Both the position numbers and the translations under genes were made by a program. This document shows, one piece after another, positions 16,167 through 25,328 of a stretch of 64,000 bases of DNA. Within the stretch, counting starts at the first letter, position 1; each line of letters starts with the position of its first letter. The DNA comes from Synechococcus sp. WH 8016 (GTDB taxonomy: Bacteria > Cyanobacteriota > Cyanobacteriia > PCC-6307 > Cyanobiaceae). The notes under the pieces were generated by a model. That model was not told the DNA's origin. It saw only the letters and a program-made list of their open reading frames with translations, and did not search any database. The stretch covers positions 1,116,001-1,180,000 of the forward strand of contig NZ_AGIK01000001.1 in assembly GCF_000230675.1 (NCBI RefSeq), in the 5' to 3' direction.

Positions 16167-16310
16167 ATGGACGAAGACAGCAAAAAGGCCAGACGAACGA
16201 CTTTTGCCTGGGTCATCGGAGCCAACGTCGCAGCATGGGGTCTCTACTTCGTTCTAACGAAAGTTGTGGGGATCGATTTTGAGATGATTCGCCAGGCCAA
16301 CTACGGCTGA
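16167..16310 (+). CDS. Small single-span membrane protein, 47 aa
   Basis: ATG 16167 to TGA 16308-16310 encodes MDEDSKKARRTTFAWVIGAN followed by VAAWGLYFVLTKVVGIDFEM and a short end. A charged head precedes one transmembrane helix (about residues 13-34). The organisation resembles other picocyanobacterial one-helix small proteins. It ends about 100 bases before the cupin gene on the same strand. Not recognised by name. Confidence 0.52.
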   Translation: MDEDSKKARRTTFAWVIGANVAAWGLYFVLTKVVGIDFEMIRQANYG

Positions 16311-16414
16311 CCCAGGAAGAAGCGCTTGGCGGACTGCTTAGAACGTGCTTTTAGACACACAAATCCTTGGCGACGTCACAGAAGGTGCACAAGTAAGTAT
16401 TTATTTCTAGTTAG

Positions 16415-16849
16415 ATGTTTGCCCTCTTCAACAAAAAGCCTGAGGTTTGCAACGTGCTTGGTGATTCAATCACCCTTCGCCTAACGGCAGACCAGACCGA
16501 TGGCAAATACAGCGTTGCTGAGTTTGCGACACCTGGTGGCGTTGGACAGCCCCCTCACACCCACGACTGGAATGAAAACTATGTGGTTTTAGAGGGAGAA
16601 CTAAACCTCAATATTGGAGGGCACCCAACCATCGTTGCCACTGGCGAATCCTATTTAGTGAAAGCCGGTACGGTTCATGCGCCAACGCCTAAGGGCGATT
16701 TCTGCCGTTACGTCATGATCGGCCAACCTGGCGGGGTGGAGTCTGTCTTTAAGAGCCTCAAGGCCAATGAAAAGGAGCTTGATGACATGAACAAGGTCGT
16801 CGAGATTGTGACCAAGGAAGGCGTCAAGATCGCAGCGCCCCAAAGCTGA
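16415..16849 (+). CDS. Cupin-domain protein, 144 aa
   Basis: The product contains a cupin_2-type beta-barrel: motif 1 is PPHTHDWNENYVVLEGELNL (residues about 47-66), where two His and a Glu would bind a metal; motif 2 is TVHAPTPKGDFC with one His. A C-terminal helical tail follows (FKSLKANEKELDDMNKVVEI). Such small single-domain cupins can be dioxygenases, isomerases or ligand-binding proteins; the sequence does not decide. The start ATG follows an AT-rich leader. It is followed by a terminator-like hairpin that reads better for the tRNA on the other strand. Confidence 0.82.
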   Translation: MFALFNKKPEVCNVLGDSITLRLTADQTDGKYSVAEFATPGGVGQPPHTHDWNENYVVLEGELNLNIGGHPTIVATGESYLVKAGTVHAPTPKGDFCRYVMIGQPGGVESVFKSLKANEKELDDMNKVVEIVTKEGVKIAAPQS

Positions 16850-16916
16850 GCATCCTGTCGGCGGCAAGACTCGTAACAGCAGCCAGCCAAAGGAAAACGC
16901 TTCACACCGCGCTTGG

Positions 16917-16951
16917 GAATAAAAAAGGGGCTCAGCTTTTGCTGAATCCCC
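16917..16951 (-). terminator. Intrinsic terminator of tRNA-Arg
   Basis: On the minus strand downstream of the tRNA, GGGGATTCAGC, a four-base AAAA loop and GCTGAGCCCC are followed by TTTTTTATT. The stem is 10-11 bp with a mismatch, and the T-tract is on the correct side for leftward transcription. It could also weakly stop the rightward cupin transcript. Confidence 0.8.
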
Positions 16952-16962
16952 TCAAGCCATAA

Positions 16963-17036
16963 CGCCCCCTGGCGGATTCGAACCGACGACCGACTGCTTA
17001 GAAGGCAGTTGCTCTATCCAGCTGAGCTAAGGGAGC
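16963..17036 (-). tRNA. tRNA-Arg (anticodon TCT)
   Basis: The reverse strand folds as a 74-base tRNA: acceptor GCTCCCT/AGGGGGC (one T-G pair), D-arm TAGCTCAGCTGGATAGAGCA, anticodon stem ACTGC/GCAGT with loop CTTCTAA (anticodon TCT, reading AGA), and T-loop TTCGAAT. The T stem has one T-C mismatch at its second pair. CCA is not encoded. It marks the right edge of the gene-poor, hypothetical-rich stretch. Confidence 0.95.
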
Positions 17037-17102
17037 ATCAGGCCATTTTGACAGTTGGCGTCCACCACCCCGCTTAAGCTTGAAAACTGTGCGGTACAGA
17101 CG

Positions 17103-17879
17103 ATGGCCCCCAGCCGGCTTAACGACAGCCACAAGCAGGAAATTGTGGAGCGGTACCGCGCTGGAGAAACAAGCGCTCATATCGCGGCAGCCTTCGGATG
17201 CAGCGCAAACACGGTGAGTCGCACCGTTCGGTCTTTGTTGAGCGCTGATGAATACGCCGAGCTCAAAATCCAGCGTGCTGCCAAAGGGACGGCTTTAGAG
17301 AGCTCTGCTTCAGAAAGCAGCGTGCCTAACTCAGCACCAAGCACCAACGCGGAGGGCAGCAAAGAGAGCGTGGGGAGTGAAGCTGATGGCGATGCTGTTG
17401 AAGATGAAGATGGTGATGGTGATGGCCAAATCCTCGCGCTCGATGATGCCGAAGATTTCGGTGGCGCCGATCTCGACGACAACGAAACCTTCAACACGGA
17501 CGATGAAAATGTTTTCCATGAGATAGCCGTGCTCCCGGTGGACCTCCCACAGGTCACCACCCAAGAAGTGATTTGCCGGCCCTTCGCCTCTGAACTTTTG
17601 CCAGACAGCGTCTACATGCTTGTCGACAAAACGGTGGAGCTGGACCCACGGCCGCTCAGTGAGTTCCCTGAATTGGGCCTGAGTGACCCCTCAGAGCAGC
17701 AACGCCAGGCTTTATGCCTCTATGCAAGTCCACGTGCTGCCAAACGCCAATGCGGCCGCAGTCAGCGGGTGATCAAAGTGCCAGACACCCAAGTCTTTGA
17801 GCAAACATCGTCCTACCTGCTTGCCCGTGGCATCACGCATTTAGTGGTTGAAGGATCCCTCTTTTCACTCAAGTCATGA
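17103..17879 (+). CDS. HTH-domain protein with a long acidic linker
   Basis: From ATG 17103 (MAPSRLNDSHKQEIVERYRA) the product is 258 residues; a TTG start 16 codons upstream is open but overlaps the tRNA flank. Residues 1-50 form a helix-turn-helix (HKQEIVERYRAGETSAHIAA, then FGCSANTVSRTVRSLL) like those of Hin/transposase-type recognition domains. Residues about 75-145 are low-complexity and strongly acidic (EDEDGDGDGQ...). The C-terminal about 100 residues are a conserved-looking domain (FASELLPDSVYMLVDKTVEL). Probably a DNA-binding regulator; its targets are unknown. Confidence 0.72.
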   Translation: MAPSRLNDSHKQEIVERYRAGETSAHIAAAFGCSANTVSRTVRSLLSADEYAELKIQRAAKGTALESSASESSVPNSAPSTNAEGSKESVGSEADGDAVEDEDGDGDGQILALDDAEDFGGADLDDNETFNTDDENVFHEIAVLPVDLPQVTTQEVICRPFASELLPDSVYMLVDKTVELDPRPLSEFPELGLSDPSEQQRQALCLYASPRAAKRQCGRSQRVIKVPDTQVFEQTSSYLLARGITHLVVEGSLFSLKS

Positions 17880-17880
17880 T

Positions 17881-18120
17881 TCAGCGGTCTGGGTCTGAAT
17901 CAGGCGCTGGCGCCAACACCGCAGCCACACTGCCACCGCTGATGATTCCGAGCACCAAGCTGACGCCAACAATGAAGCCGGAGGGAAGGGGGGCAGACCG
18001 ACCAACGCCAAGGTTGAGGCGATAGCGATCATTCAGATTTTGTGCACCAAGGCAGAGCACTAACAGCAGCGTTAGCCCACTCCCCAAACTCAACAGCAGC
18101 AGTCGTAGCCGGATCAGCAT
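17881..18120 (-). CDS. Small membrane protein, two TM helices, 79 aa
   Basis: Two hydrophobic segments (residues about 4-26, LRLLLLSLGSGLTLLLVLCL, and about 48-69, GFIVGVSLVLGIISGGSVAA) flank a polar loop (AQNLNDRYRLNLGVGRSAPL). The arrangement resembles LapA/DUF1049-type cyanobacterial proteins: TM, NxxxVxLNLG-like beta element, TM. The match is too loose to name. It sits 20 bases downstream of rsmI on the same strand and convergent with the HTH gene. Confidence 0.6.
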   Translation of the reverse strand: MLIRLRLLLLSLGSGLTLLLVLCLGAQNLNDRYRLNLGVGRSAPLPSGFIVGVSLVLGIISGGSVAAVLAPAPDSDPDR

Positions 18121-18140
18121 CGCAATCGCTTTTGACTTGA

Positions 18141-19007
18141 TCAGTCTGACGGTTCGCTCACAGCGTGAAGTAACGCATAAAGCTCCCGTTTCGAACGTCC
18201 AATCCGACTGGACAACAGCTTGGCCGCATCCTTGGCACTCATCCCCTCGGCGGTGAGTGCCAACAACTGCTCACAACACTGCGTGTCGCTTAAGGCTTCG
18301 ATCTCGAGGGGTGGGGCTCCTCCCAACACCACAGTGCATTCCCCTTGGGGGGGGTGCTCTTGAAAATGCATCCGCGCCGCGCCAACGGTTGGCCCCACCT
18401 GTTGCTCATGCCGCTTCGTGAGTTCTCGAGCCACTTGTAACGATCGCTCCTCACCGCAAAGCTCAAACAACTCCTCCAGCAGTTGGCACAAACGATGAGG
18501 GGCCTCATAAATCACACTGGTGCGCTGCTCCATTGCGATGAGGGCCAGTCGGTCCCGGCGTTCTCTGCCTTTGGACGGAAGAAACCCCTCGAAACAAAAC
18601 CGGTCGGTAGGAAGCCCGCTGCTCACCAGCGCCGTCGTCGCCGCGCAAGGGCCAGGAATAGAAATCACCTCACAGCCAGACGCACGCGCAGCAGCGACCA
18701 AGTCCTGCCCAGGATCACTAATCCCTGGCAAACCGGCATCACTGATCACCGCCACGCTGCGGCCCTCTTCCAATTCCAGCAACAACTGGGGAATCCGCGT
18801 GCGGGTGTTGTGCTGATGGAAGGAACACCGTCGAGCCTCTGAACCGATACGGCTCAGCAGCTGTCCGCTGTGCCGCGTGTCCTCGCAAGCAATGGTGTCC
18901 ACAGCGATCAACAGATCACGCGCACGAGGCGACAGGTCACCGAGATGGCCAATCGGAGTCCCTACGACATAAAGCACGCCAGCCTCAGGTTCAGCGCGTT
19001 GCTTCAC
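18141..19007 (-). CDS. rsmI: 16S rRNA (cytidine1402-2'-O)-methyltransferase
   Basis: RsmI methylates the 2'-hydroxyl of C1402 in the ribosomal decoding centre with SAM. The 288-residue product shows the tetrapyrrole-methylase-type fold: VVGTPIGHLGDLSPRARDLL near the N-terminus, CEDTRHSGQLL, and AVISDAGLPGISDPGQDLV in the middle, with YEAPHRL later. Length and motif order are normal. Followed by the small membrane gene at 17881. It is divergent from cysQ, with only 23 bases between them. Confidence 0.96.
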   Translation of the reverse strand: MKQRAEPEAGVLYVVGTPIGHLGDLSPRARDLLIAVDTIACEDTRHSGQLLSRIGSEARRCSFHQHNTRTRIPQLLLELEEGRSVAVISDAGLPGISDPGQDLVAAARASGCEVISIPGPCAATTALVSSGLPTDRFCFEGFLPSKGRERRDRLALIAMEQRTSVIYEAPHRLCQLLEELFELCGEERSLQVARELTKRHEQQVGPTVGAARMHFQEHPPQGECTVVLGGAPPLEIEALSDTQCCEQLLALTAEGMSAKDAAKLLSSRIGRSKRELYALLHAVSEPSD

Positions 19008-19030
19008 AATGGCTCAGCCCAGATCAAACC

Positions 19031-19948
19031 ATGATGCCGAGCTCGCCGACCCTTCTTGCCGGTATCAACCTGGAAGATGTTTTAAAGGTTCTTCGCCCCC
19101 TCAGCTGGGGGGCTGCCGACATCCTGCGCGCCTATGCCCGTGGAGAACAACCACCCCACGGTTTTTCGAAAGCCCTGAGCGTTGACAACGGCGGAGAAGG
19201 TCCTGTTTCCGCTGCTGATCTTGCCGTCAATCAATGGCTGCTGGATGGCTTAAAACAATCCTTCCCAAGCGCCGCTTGGACCCTTCTCAGTGAGGAAACA
19301 GCCAAAGAAAAACTGACGGAGGGGCAACCCTTGGCGGCGGATTGGCTATGGATTTTGGACCCACTCGATGGGACCAAGGATTTCCTCCAAGGCACAGGCG
19401 AATACGCCGTGCATCTGGCCTTGGTGCATCAGCAGCGGCCAGTCCTTGGGGTGGTGCTGCTCCCCGAGGCGGAAGAGCTTTGGATTGGGGTCGTGGGTGA
19501 GGGGACATGGTGCGAAAACCGCTCCGGAGAACGAGCGCCAGTTCGTTTCAGTGAGCGAACGGTCACCCATGAGCTGATCTTGGTGGCAAGCCGCAGTCAC
19601 AGAGATCAGCGACTTGAGCAGTTGATTACCGCCCTGGAACTTGGCGACTCCAAGGCCGTGGGCAGTGTTGGCTGCAAAGTGGCCACCATCCTTCGCGGCG
19701 AAACCGATTTATACATTTCCCTCTCTGGGAAAAGTGCTCCGAAAGATTGGGATATGGCCGCTCCAGAAGCGGTGCTACTCGCAGCTGGAGGTGCCTTCAC
19801 CCATGCAGACGGCAGAGAGCTCACCTACAACACCGGCGATGTTCGCCAGGCAGGCTGTTTGATCGCTAGCCATGGAAAAGCCCATGCCACTTTGTGTAAG
19901 AAAGGGGCACAGGCCATGGAAGTGATTGATCCCGGTTTTCAGGTCTGA
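19031..19948 (+). CDS. cysQ: 3'(2'),5'-bisphosphate nucleotidase (CysQ family)
   Basis: CysQ dephosphorylates 3'-phosphoadenosine-5'-phosphate, a toxic by-product of sulfate assimilation. The 305-residue product is an inositol-monophosphatase-fold enzyme: SEET in the first metal site, WILDPLDGTKDFLQGTGEYA (motif 1, metal-binding Asp residues) and APKDWDMAAPEAVLLAAGGA (motif 2). Related family members can act on fructose-1,6-bisphosphate or inositol phosphates, so substrate choice is by family. A small hairpin after its stop overlaps the end of pnp and may serve both convergent genes. Confidence 0.9.
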   Translation: MMPSSPTLLAGINLEDVLKVLRPLSWGAADILRAYARGEQPPHGFSKALSVDNGGEGPVSAADLAVNQWLLDGLKQSFPSAAWTLLSEETAKEKLTEGQPLAADWLWILDPLDGTKDFLQGTGEYAVHLALVHQQRPVLGVVLLPEAEELWIGVVGEGTWCENRSGERAPVRFSERTVTHELILVASRSHRDQRLEQLITALELGDSKAVGSVGCKVATILRGETDLYISLSGKSAPKDWDMAAPEAVLLAAGGAFTHADGRELTYNTGDVRQAGCLIASHGKAHATLCKKGAQAMEVIDPGFQV

Positions 19949-19965
19949 GCCTGGGCGGGCGCCTC

Positions 19966-22131
19966 TCAGGAGAGGGGCGCTACGGGTGTCGGAGCAGGTT
20001 GTGAGTCAGGAGACTCGCCGTTCTGAGGAACGCCACGCAGGGTGAGGTTGATACGGCCGCGATTGTCAATTTCACGCACGCGCACCGTGACTTCATCTCC
20101 CACCTTCACAACATCTTCAACTTTTTCGACCCGTGCCTCAGAAAGCTGTGAGATGTGAATCATGCCTTCTTTGCCGGGAAGAATTTCCACAAAGGCTCCG
20201 ATCGGAATGATGCGGGTAATGGAGCCCGTGAACACTTCGCCCTCATTCACCTTGCGGGTGAGGCCTTCAATGATCTTCTGAGCTTCCTCTGCCGCGGCAC
20301 CGTCATGGGAGGCAATGGTGACAATGCCACTGTCTTCGATGTCGATCTTGGTGTTGGTTCGCTCCGTGATGTTCTTGATGGTGCGACCACCAGGGCCGAT
20401 CACAGTACCGATCAACTCAGGATCAATGCGGAAACTCAGCAAACGAGGGGCGTGAGGAGAGAGACCCTCCCGTGGGCTTTCAATCGCCTCCATCATCTTT
20501 TCGAGGATGTGAAGACGCGCAGGGCGAGCCTGATTCACCGCATCAGCCACGGTGCTCACAGGGAGACCCGTGATCTTCATATCCATCTGCAGAGCAGTAA
20601 TCCCCTTATCAGTACCCGCCACTTTGAAGTCCATGTCGCCAAGGAAGTCTTCAATGCCTTGGATATCAGTGAGGATTTTGACCTCATCACCCTCCTTAAT
20701 CAGGCCCATGGCCGCACCACTCACAGGAGCCTTCAGAGGAACGCCGGCATCCATCAGAGCCAATGTGCTTCCACAGACGGAACCCATCGAAGTGGAGCCA
20801 TTGGAGCTCAACACTTCGCTGACAACACGCACCACGTAGGGGAAGGTGTCTTTCGCAGGAAGAACGGGCACGATGGCGCGCTCAGCCAAGGCACCGTGAC
20901 CAATCTCGCGGCGTCCAGGAGAGCGCATGGGACGGGTCTCACCGACGGAGTAAGCCGGGAAGTTGTAGTGGTGAAGGTAGGTTTTTTCGTTGCTTGGATT
21001 GAGGTCATCCATCTCCTGGGCATCACTTGGGGTGCCGAGGGTTGCGGTCGACAGCACCTGGGTAAGACCGCGTTGAAATAAACCTGAGCCATGCACGCGC
21101 TTCGGAAGCACTCCCGCAGCGGCGCTGATCGGACGCACCTGATCAAGGTTGCGACCATCCACCCGTTTGCCGTCCTTAAGGATCTGCTGGCGCATCAAGG
21201 TTTTGGTGAGCGCTTTGAAACTGTTCGGTAGGGCCTTGCCGTTGGCACTCACCGCGACGCGGACGGGATCAGAGTCCTTGAGACCCTGAATCGTTTCCGC
21301 CGTTGTGCTGCGAATGGCATCCAGCTTTTCGTCACGCTCAGCCTTGGTCTGCTCGAACTGGCCGAGCACCTCACCAATCGCCTTGCTGCAAGCTTTCTCT
21401 AAATAAACCGGCAGCGTTTTGTCTTGCTCAGGAGCCTCTGGAATCACTTGCTCGATCCCAGCCTCTTTCAGGATGGATTGCTGAGCTTTGATCAACTCAG
21501 AGACGGCTTCATAACCAAAGTCGATCGCTTCAATCACATCTCCCTCTGGGAGCTGATTCGCGCCGGCTTCCACCATCACCACACCTTGAGGAGTGCCAGC
21601 GACAACGAGGTCTAAATCGCCTCGCTCAATCTCCCGATAACTGGGATTAAGGACAAAATCATCACCGAGCAGACCGACGCGAACAGCGGCCATCGGCCCA
21701 TAGAAGGGGATCTTTGCCAGCAGGGTGGCCATGGAGGCACCCGTCACCGCGAGGACATCAGCTGGAACCCGCTCATCCAGAGACATGCAGGTTGCAACGA
21801 TCTGCAAATCGTCCCGCAGCCAACTTGGAAACAACGGACGCATCGGCCGATCGATGAGTCGGCAAATCAACGTGGCTCGCTCAGGGGGGCGACTCTCACG
21901 CCGCATAAAACTTCCAGGAATCCTGCCTGCTGCGTAGAGACGCTCTTCGTAATCACAGATCAGCGGAAGAAAATCAATTCCGTCTCGACCTGTGGAGCGT
22001 GTAGCCGTGACCAATACGGAGGTATCCCCGCACTCAATCATCACCGAGCCACCGGCTTGAGGGGCATACCGCCCAGTGGTCAGCCGTATCTCCCGACCGT
22101 CAAAGGAGATCGACTGCGTCTGACCTTGCAC
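19966..22131 (-). CDS. pnp: Polyribonucleotide nucleotidyltransferase
   Basis: PNPase degrades RNA from the 3' end with phosphate (and can add tails). The 721-residue product has two RNase PH domains (the second holds [20 protein letters not shown], where the Asp residues form the catalytic site), a KH domain (about residues 565-625, [20 protein letters not shown]) and an S1 domain (about 630-700, [20 protein letters not shown]). The C-terminal tail is short and Pro-rich. Upstream of it on the minus strand lies rpsN, separated by a terminator, so pnp has its own promoter. Confidence 0.98.
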   Translation of the reverse strand: MQGQTQSISFDGREIRLTTGRYAPQAGGSVMIECGDTSVLVTATRSTGRDGIDFLPLICDYEERLYAAGRIPGSFMRRESRPPERATLICRLIDRPMRPLFPSWLRDDLQIVATCMSLDERVPADVLAVTGASMATLLAKIPFYGPMAAVRVGLLGDDFVLNPSYREIERGDLDLVVAGTPQGVVMVEAGANQLPEGDVIEAIDFGYEAVSELIKAQQSILKEAGIEQVIPEAPEQDKTLPVYLEKACSKAIGEVLGQFEQTKAERDEKLDAIRSTTAETIQGLKDSDPVRVAVSANGKALPNSFKALTKTLMRQQILKDGKRVDGRNLDQVRPISAAAGVLPKRVHGSGLFQRGLTQVLSTATLGTPSDAQEMDDLNPSNEKTYLHHYNFPAYSVGETRPMRSPGRREIGHGALAERAIVPVLPAKDTFPYVVRVVSEVLSSNGSTSMGSVCGSTLALMDAGVPLKAPVSGAAMGLIKEGDEVKILTDIQGIEDFLGDMDFKVAGTDKGITALQMDMKITGLPVSTVADAVNQARPARLHILEKMMEAIESPREGLSPHAPRLLSFRIDPELIGTVIGPGGRTIKNITERTNTKIDIEDSGIVTIASHDGAAAEEAQKIIEGLTRKVNEGEVFTGSITRIIPIGAFVEILPGKEGMIHISQLSEARVEKVEDVVKVGDEVTVRVREIDNRGRINLTLRGVPQNGESPDSQPAPTPVAPLS

Positions 22132-22243
22132 GTTGGTTTATGTCTTTCTGTCAATTCTGATTCTTACATTTGAGCGGAACCCACTGCTGGGGTTACCCGG
22201 TTAGATCCACAAAATCCAACAGATCCGTCGCCATAAAAAAGGT

Positions 22244-22272
22244 CAAAAAAAAGAGGTGATGACTCACCTCTT
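22244..22272 (-). terminator. Intrinsic terminator after rpsN
   Basis: On the minus strand, AAGAGGTGA, a four-base loop and TCACCTCTT form a perfect 9-bp stem followed by seven or eight T residues. It stops rpsN before pnp. Confidence 0.9.
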
Positions 22273-22304
22273 CGTCGAATCAATTGGGAGAGAGTGAACT
22301 CCAA

Positions 22305-22607
22305 TCACCAGCTGGACTTCACAACACCGGGAAGTTCACCCTTGTGTGCACGCTCACGGAGCTGGTTACGGCACAGGCCAAAATCGCGATACACGCCACG
22401 GGGCTTGCCAGTGGCCCAGCAGCGATTGCGCACACGGTTGGGGGCGCTGTTACGAGGTAACCCTTGGATCTTGCGGTGGATCTCAAGACGCTCCATAGGA
22501 TCCTTAGCCGCATGAAACGCAGCCATCAGGGCTGCGCGCCTTTCCGAAAAGCGCTCAACTATCTTTTTCCGCTTCACATCGCGGGCAATCATCGACTTCT
22601 TGGCCAT
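22305..22607 (-). CDS. rpsN: 30S ribosomal protein S14
   Basis: The 100-residue protein ([20 protein letters not shown]...) is the long, zinc-free S14 form: no CxxC pair is present, only single cysteines ([18 protein letters not shown]). It ends GVVKSSW. It contacts 16S rRNA in the 3' domain of the small subunit. It is encoded apart from the main ribosomal operon, as usual in cyanobacteria, with a strong terminator behind it. Confidence 0.97.
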   Translation of the reverse strand: MAKKSMIARDVKRKKIVERFSERRAALMAAFHAAKDPMERLEIHRKIQGLPRNSAPNRVRNRCWATGKPRGVYRDFGLCRNQLRERAHKGELPGVVKSSW

Positions 22608-22651
22608 GCAGCGAGTTCAGATCGGACGTCTTGATCTCTCACTCTATCTGT

Positions 22652-23734
22652 TCATTGACCAAGCAAGCGCTGAACAACCGTGAGTTGACTGGTATCGCGC
22701 ACGATCAAAAGCACACTCAGGCCAACCACGAGCAAAAAGCTGGATTGCATCACAATCAGCTGAAAGCGCTCTGGGATAGGCCGTCCGCGCACTCCCTCCA
22801 AAAGGATGAACACCAACTGCCCTCCATCAAGAAGGGGCAATGGGAGGGCATTGAGCACTGCGAGGTTGATCGAAATCAACGCCATGAACAGGGCGAGACC
22901 ACTTCCGCCCTGACTGGAGAGTTGGGCGCCCATCTCCACGATCTTGACCGGCCCACTCACCTGCTGAGCTGTCGTTCCAAAATCAGTGAACAAGGCTCCA
23001 TATCCGGACACCGTGCGTTGCAACAGTCCAGAGAACTGCTCTGATCCACTTGCGATCGCTTCACCCACGCCATGGACAGCGCGCGTGGATCCACTGAAGT
23101 TGGCCTGGAGCTGGGCACCGATGCGTCCTTGGCCTTGATGGTCCTCCGGAGTGAGCGCAATCACTCGAAGCGATCCATTTCGCTGCACCTCAAGTGAAAG
23201 GGCTCGAGAGGGGTTGTCGCGAACGGGCGTCACGGCGTCTTTCACGGCCTTCTCGCCACGACCCAGGGACAATCCCTCGATGCTCAAAATTTGATCACCG
23301 GGTTGCAAGCCTGCTTTCTCAGCGGGTTCACCCGGCTGAACAGCCATCACCATCACCCCAGGGTCAGGATCACCGGGCACTCCTGCCAGAGCGGTATGGC
23401 CGACGAGAACCAGCCAAGCGAGCAACAAATTGGCCAGCACCCCTGCACTAATGACCAGGGCTCTCTGTGGGATCGGGCGGTTGCGAAGAAGGTCAGGGTC
23501 ATCCGCAGGGATGGGACTGTCTTCCTCGTCGTCGGGGAAGGACACGAAGCCACCAAGAGGAAGGGCGCGCAAGGCATAGGTCACACCTCCACGCTCGAGT
23601 TTCCATAGGGCAGGTCCAAATCCAATCGAAAATCCATTCACGCGGATGCCCTGAAATCTGGCCGCAAGAAAGTGACCAGCCTCATGGATCACGATCAGCA
23701 GCCCCAGAACCAACAGTGCTGCCAGAACGTTCAT
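22652..23734 (-). CDS. rseP: RIP metalloprotease RseP (site-2 protease family)
   Basis: An intramembrane zinc protease that cleaves anti-sigma factors and leftover signal peptides. The 360-residue product begins MNVLAALLVLGLLIVIHEAG, with the catalytic HEAGH at residues 17-21, has a PDZ domain (PGEPAEKAGLQPGDQILSIE, about residues 130-170), and the second motif ALPLPLLDGGQLVFILLEG near the C-terminus. A last transmembrane segment follows. The gene lies downstream of serS on the same strand with a 20-base gap. Confidence 0.95.
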   Translation of the reverse strand: MNVLAALLVLGLLIVIHEAGHFLAARFQGIRVNGFSIGFGPALWKLERGGVTYALRALPLGGFVSFPDDEEDSPIPADDPDLLRNRPIPQRALVISAGVLANLLLAWLVLVGHTALAGVPGDPDPGVMVMAVQPGEPAEKAGLQPGDQILSIEGLSLGRGEKAVKDAVTPVRDNPSRALSLEVQRNGSLRVIALTPEDHQGQGRIGAQLQANFSGSTRAVHGVGEAIASGSEQFSGLLQRTVSGYGALFTDFGTTAQQVSGPVKIVEMGAQLSSQGGSGLALFMALISINLAVLNALPLPLLDGGQLVFILLEGVRGRPIPERFQLIVMQSSFLLVVGLSVLLIVRDTSQLTVVQRLLGQ

Positions 23735-23753
23735 ATCGGATCCATTAATCGAT

Positions 23754-25031
23754 TCATTCTGGCTGGAGACGATCGCAACCGAAGTACGGAACCAAAGCCT
23801 GGGGAAGCTTCACGCTCCCGTCTGGCTGTTGCCCGTTCTCAAGCAGAGCCGCCATGGTGCGGCCAATCGCGAGGCCACTGCCATTGAGCGTGTGAACCAA
23901 CCGTGTGGTCTTGCCGTCTTTCGTGCGGATAGAGGAGCGACGAGCCTGGAAATCGGAACAGACACTGCAGCTGGAGATTTCCCGAAACGCACCTGCACCT
24001 GCCAACCAAACTTCGAGGTCATAGGTGCGGGCGGCGGAGAAACCCAGATCCCCCGTACAGAGCTCAAGCACGCGATAGGGCAGGTCCAGGGCCTGAAGCA
24101 CGGCTTCGGCGTCGGCGGTGATTTGGGCGTGCGCTTCTTCAGAGCGCTCGGGATGGACGAACCAATACAGCTCAACTTTGTTGAACTGATGCAAGCGAAT
24201 CAGCCCCCGCGTGTCCCGTCCATAGCTACCGGCTTCCCTGCGAAAGCAGGGGCTATAGGCCACGTAGCGCAGGGGCAATTGATCCGAAGGAATAATTTCG
24301 TCGCGATGCAGCGAGGTGAGCGGAACCTCTGCGGTGGGTGTCAACCAGAGGTCATCCTCCGCGCAACGGAAGCTTTCTTCAGCAAATTTGGGCAGTTGAC
24401 CTGATCCCATCAGGCTGGCGCTGTTGACCAAAACCGGAGGAAGCACTTCGCGGTAGCCCTTCCCCGTGTGCAGGTCCAGCATGAAGTTGATGAGCGCTCG
24501 CTCCAGCCGAGCGCCTTGCCCAAACAAGGTCACAAAGCGACTTTGGGCAATTCGGACGGACCGCTCCGTATCGAGCAAAGACAGCTGCTCGGCGATTTGC
24601 CAATGCTCAATCAGTCCGTCTTCAACCCTGGGATCACCCCAGCGACGAACCTCTTTGTTGTCGTCCTCGCTGCGACCGTCTGGACAAGCCTCTGACGGCA
24701 GATTCGGGTAGCTAAGGAGTTCCTCACGCAACCGTGCCGTGAGTTGCTTCTCCTCATCCTCGATCACGGCAACCTTCTGCTTGATTTGGTTGCCCTGCAG
24801 GCGAAGTTCAGCAACTTCAGTCCCTTTTGGATCGGCCCCGGCTTGAATGCGCTGACCAACCTGTTTGCCAATGCGGTTGCCCTCGGCTTGAAGGCTGCTG
24901 CGACGCTCCTCGAGATCGCGTTGCTGCTGTGCAATCAGCTGAAGACCTGTGAGATCAACATCCATCCCCCTCCGTCCCAACTCACGGGAAATCAGTTCGG
25001 GGTTGTCACGCACCAGGCGCTGGTCAAGCAC
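23754..25031 (-). CDS. serS: Seryl-tRNA synthetase
   Basis: This class II synthetase charges tRNA-Ser. The 425-residue product has an N-terminal antiparallel coiled coil (residues about 35-105, rich in Glu/Arg/Gln) that recognises the tRNA, and a catalytic domain with [18 protein letters not shown], motif 2 ([20 protein letters not shown]) and motif 3 ([20 protein letters not shown]). Length and motif order are normal. Co-directional with rseP. Confidence 0.97.
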   Translation of the reverse strand: MLDQRLVRDNPELISRELGRRGMDVDLTGLQLIAQQQRDLEERRSSLQAEGNRIGKQVGQRIQAGADPKGTEVAELRLQGNQIKQKVAVIEDEEKQLTARLREELLSYPNLPSEACPDGRSEDDNKEVRRWGDPRVEDGLIEHWQIAEQLSLLDTERSVRIAQSRFVTLFGQGARLERALINFMLDLHTGKGYREVLPPVLVNSASLMGSGQLPKFAEESFRCAEDDLWLTPTAEVPLTSLHRDEIIPSDQLPLRYVAYSPCFRREAGSYGRDTRGLIRLHQFNKVELYWFVHPERSEEAHAQITADAEAVLQALDLPYRVLELCTGDLGFSAARTYDLEVWLAGAGAFREISSCSVCSDFQARRSSIRTKDGKTTRLVHTLNGSGLAIGRTMAALLENGQQPDGSVKLPQALVPYFGCDRLQPE

Positions 25032-25095
25032 GGAAGTTCTGAAGAGGGCAGGCTGAAAAGCCTACGTCTCGGTTCAGATCAAATGATCAACGTTC

Positions 25096-25257
25096 CTAGA
25101 GAACCTGTCCAACCATCACCGCGGCAACAGCCGAGAACAAGGTGATGCCGAGGGCTGTAATCGGATTCTGCCCCTGAGCAACCGCAACGGTTGTAATCAC
25201 ACCGGCACCAAGACAGGCAGCAGCGAGTTGGGTGGTGAGATCCGAAAAACGATTCAC
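25096..25257 (-). CDS. Small membrane protein, 53 aa
   Basis: From GTG 25255-25257 the product is MNRFSDLTTQLAAACLGAGV followed by VAQGQNPITALGITLFSAVA and AVMVGQVL. Two short hydrophobic helices (residues about 10-25 and 32-52) are separated by a polar turn. A TTG start 14 codons upstream is possible but gives an unlikely Cys-containing leader. It lies between serS and the AAA gene on the same strand. Family not recognised. Confidence 0.55.
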   Translation of the reverse strand: MNRFSDLTTQLAAACLGAGVITTVAVAQGQNPITALGITLFSAVAAVMVGQVL

Positions 25258-25328
25258 GGACAAAGGGGCGCTATTGACGAAACATACGGAGGTCGCCAAA
25301 CCTTGTCTGGGCCCATGCCCCTGGTTCG

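Noticed and set aside
4400-16962. attL copy of the tRNA-Arg 3' end, integrase, transposase, CRISPR
   Set aside because: No repeat of the tRNA 3' sequence, no recombinase motif and no spaced direct repeats were seen by eye.
4400-17000. Prochlorosin-type lanthipeptide precursors
   Set aside because: None of the small frames has the Nif11-like leader with a double-glycine end.
20155-21081. 308-codon plus-strand frame inside pnp
   Set aside because: Antisense shadow; pnp on the minus strand is complete with all domains.
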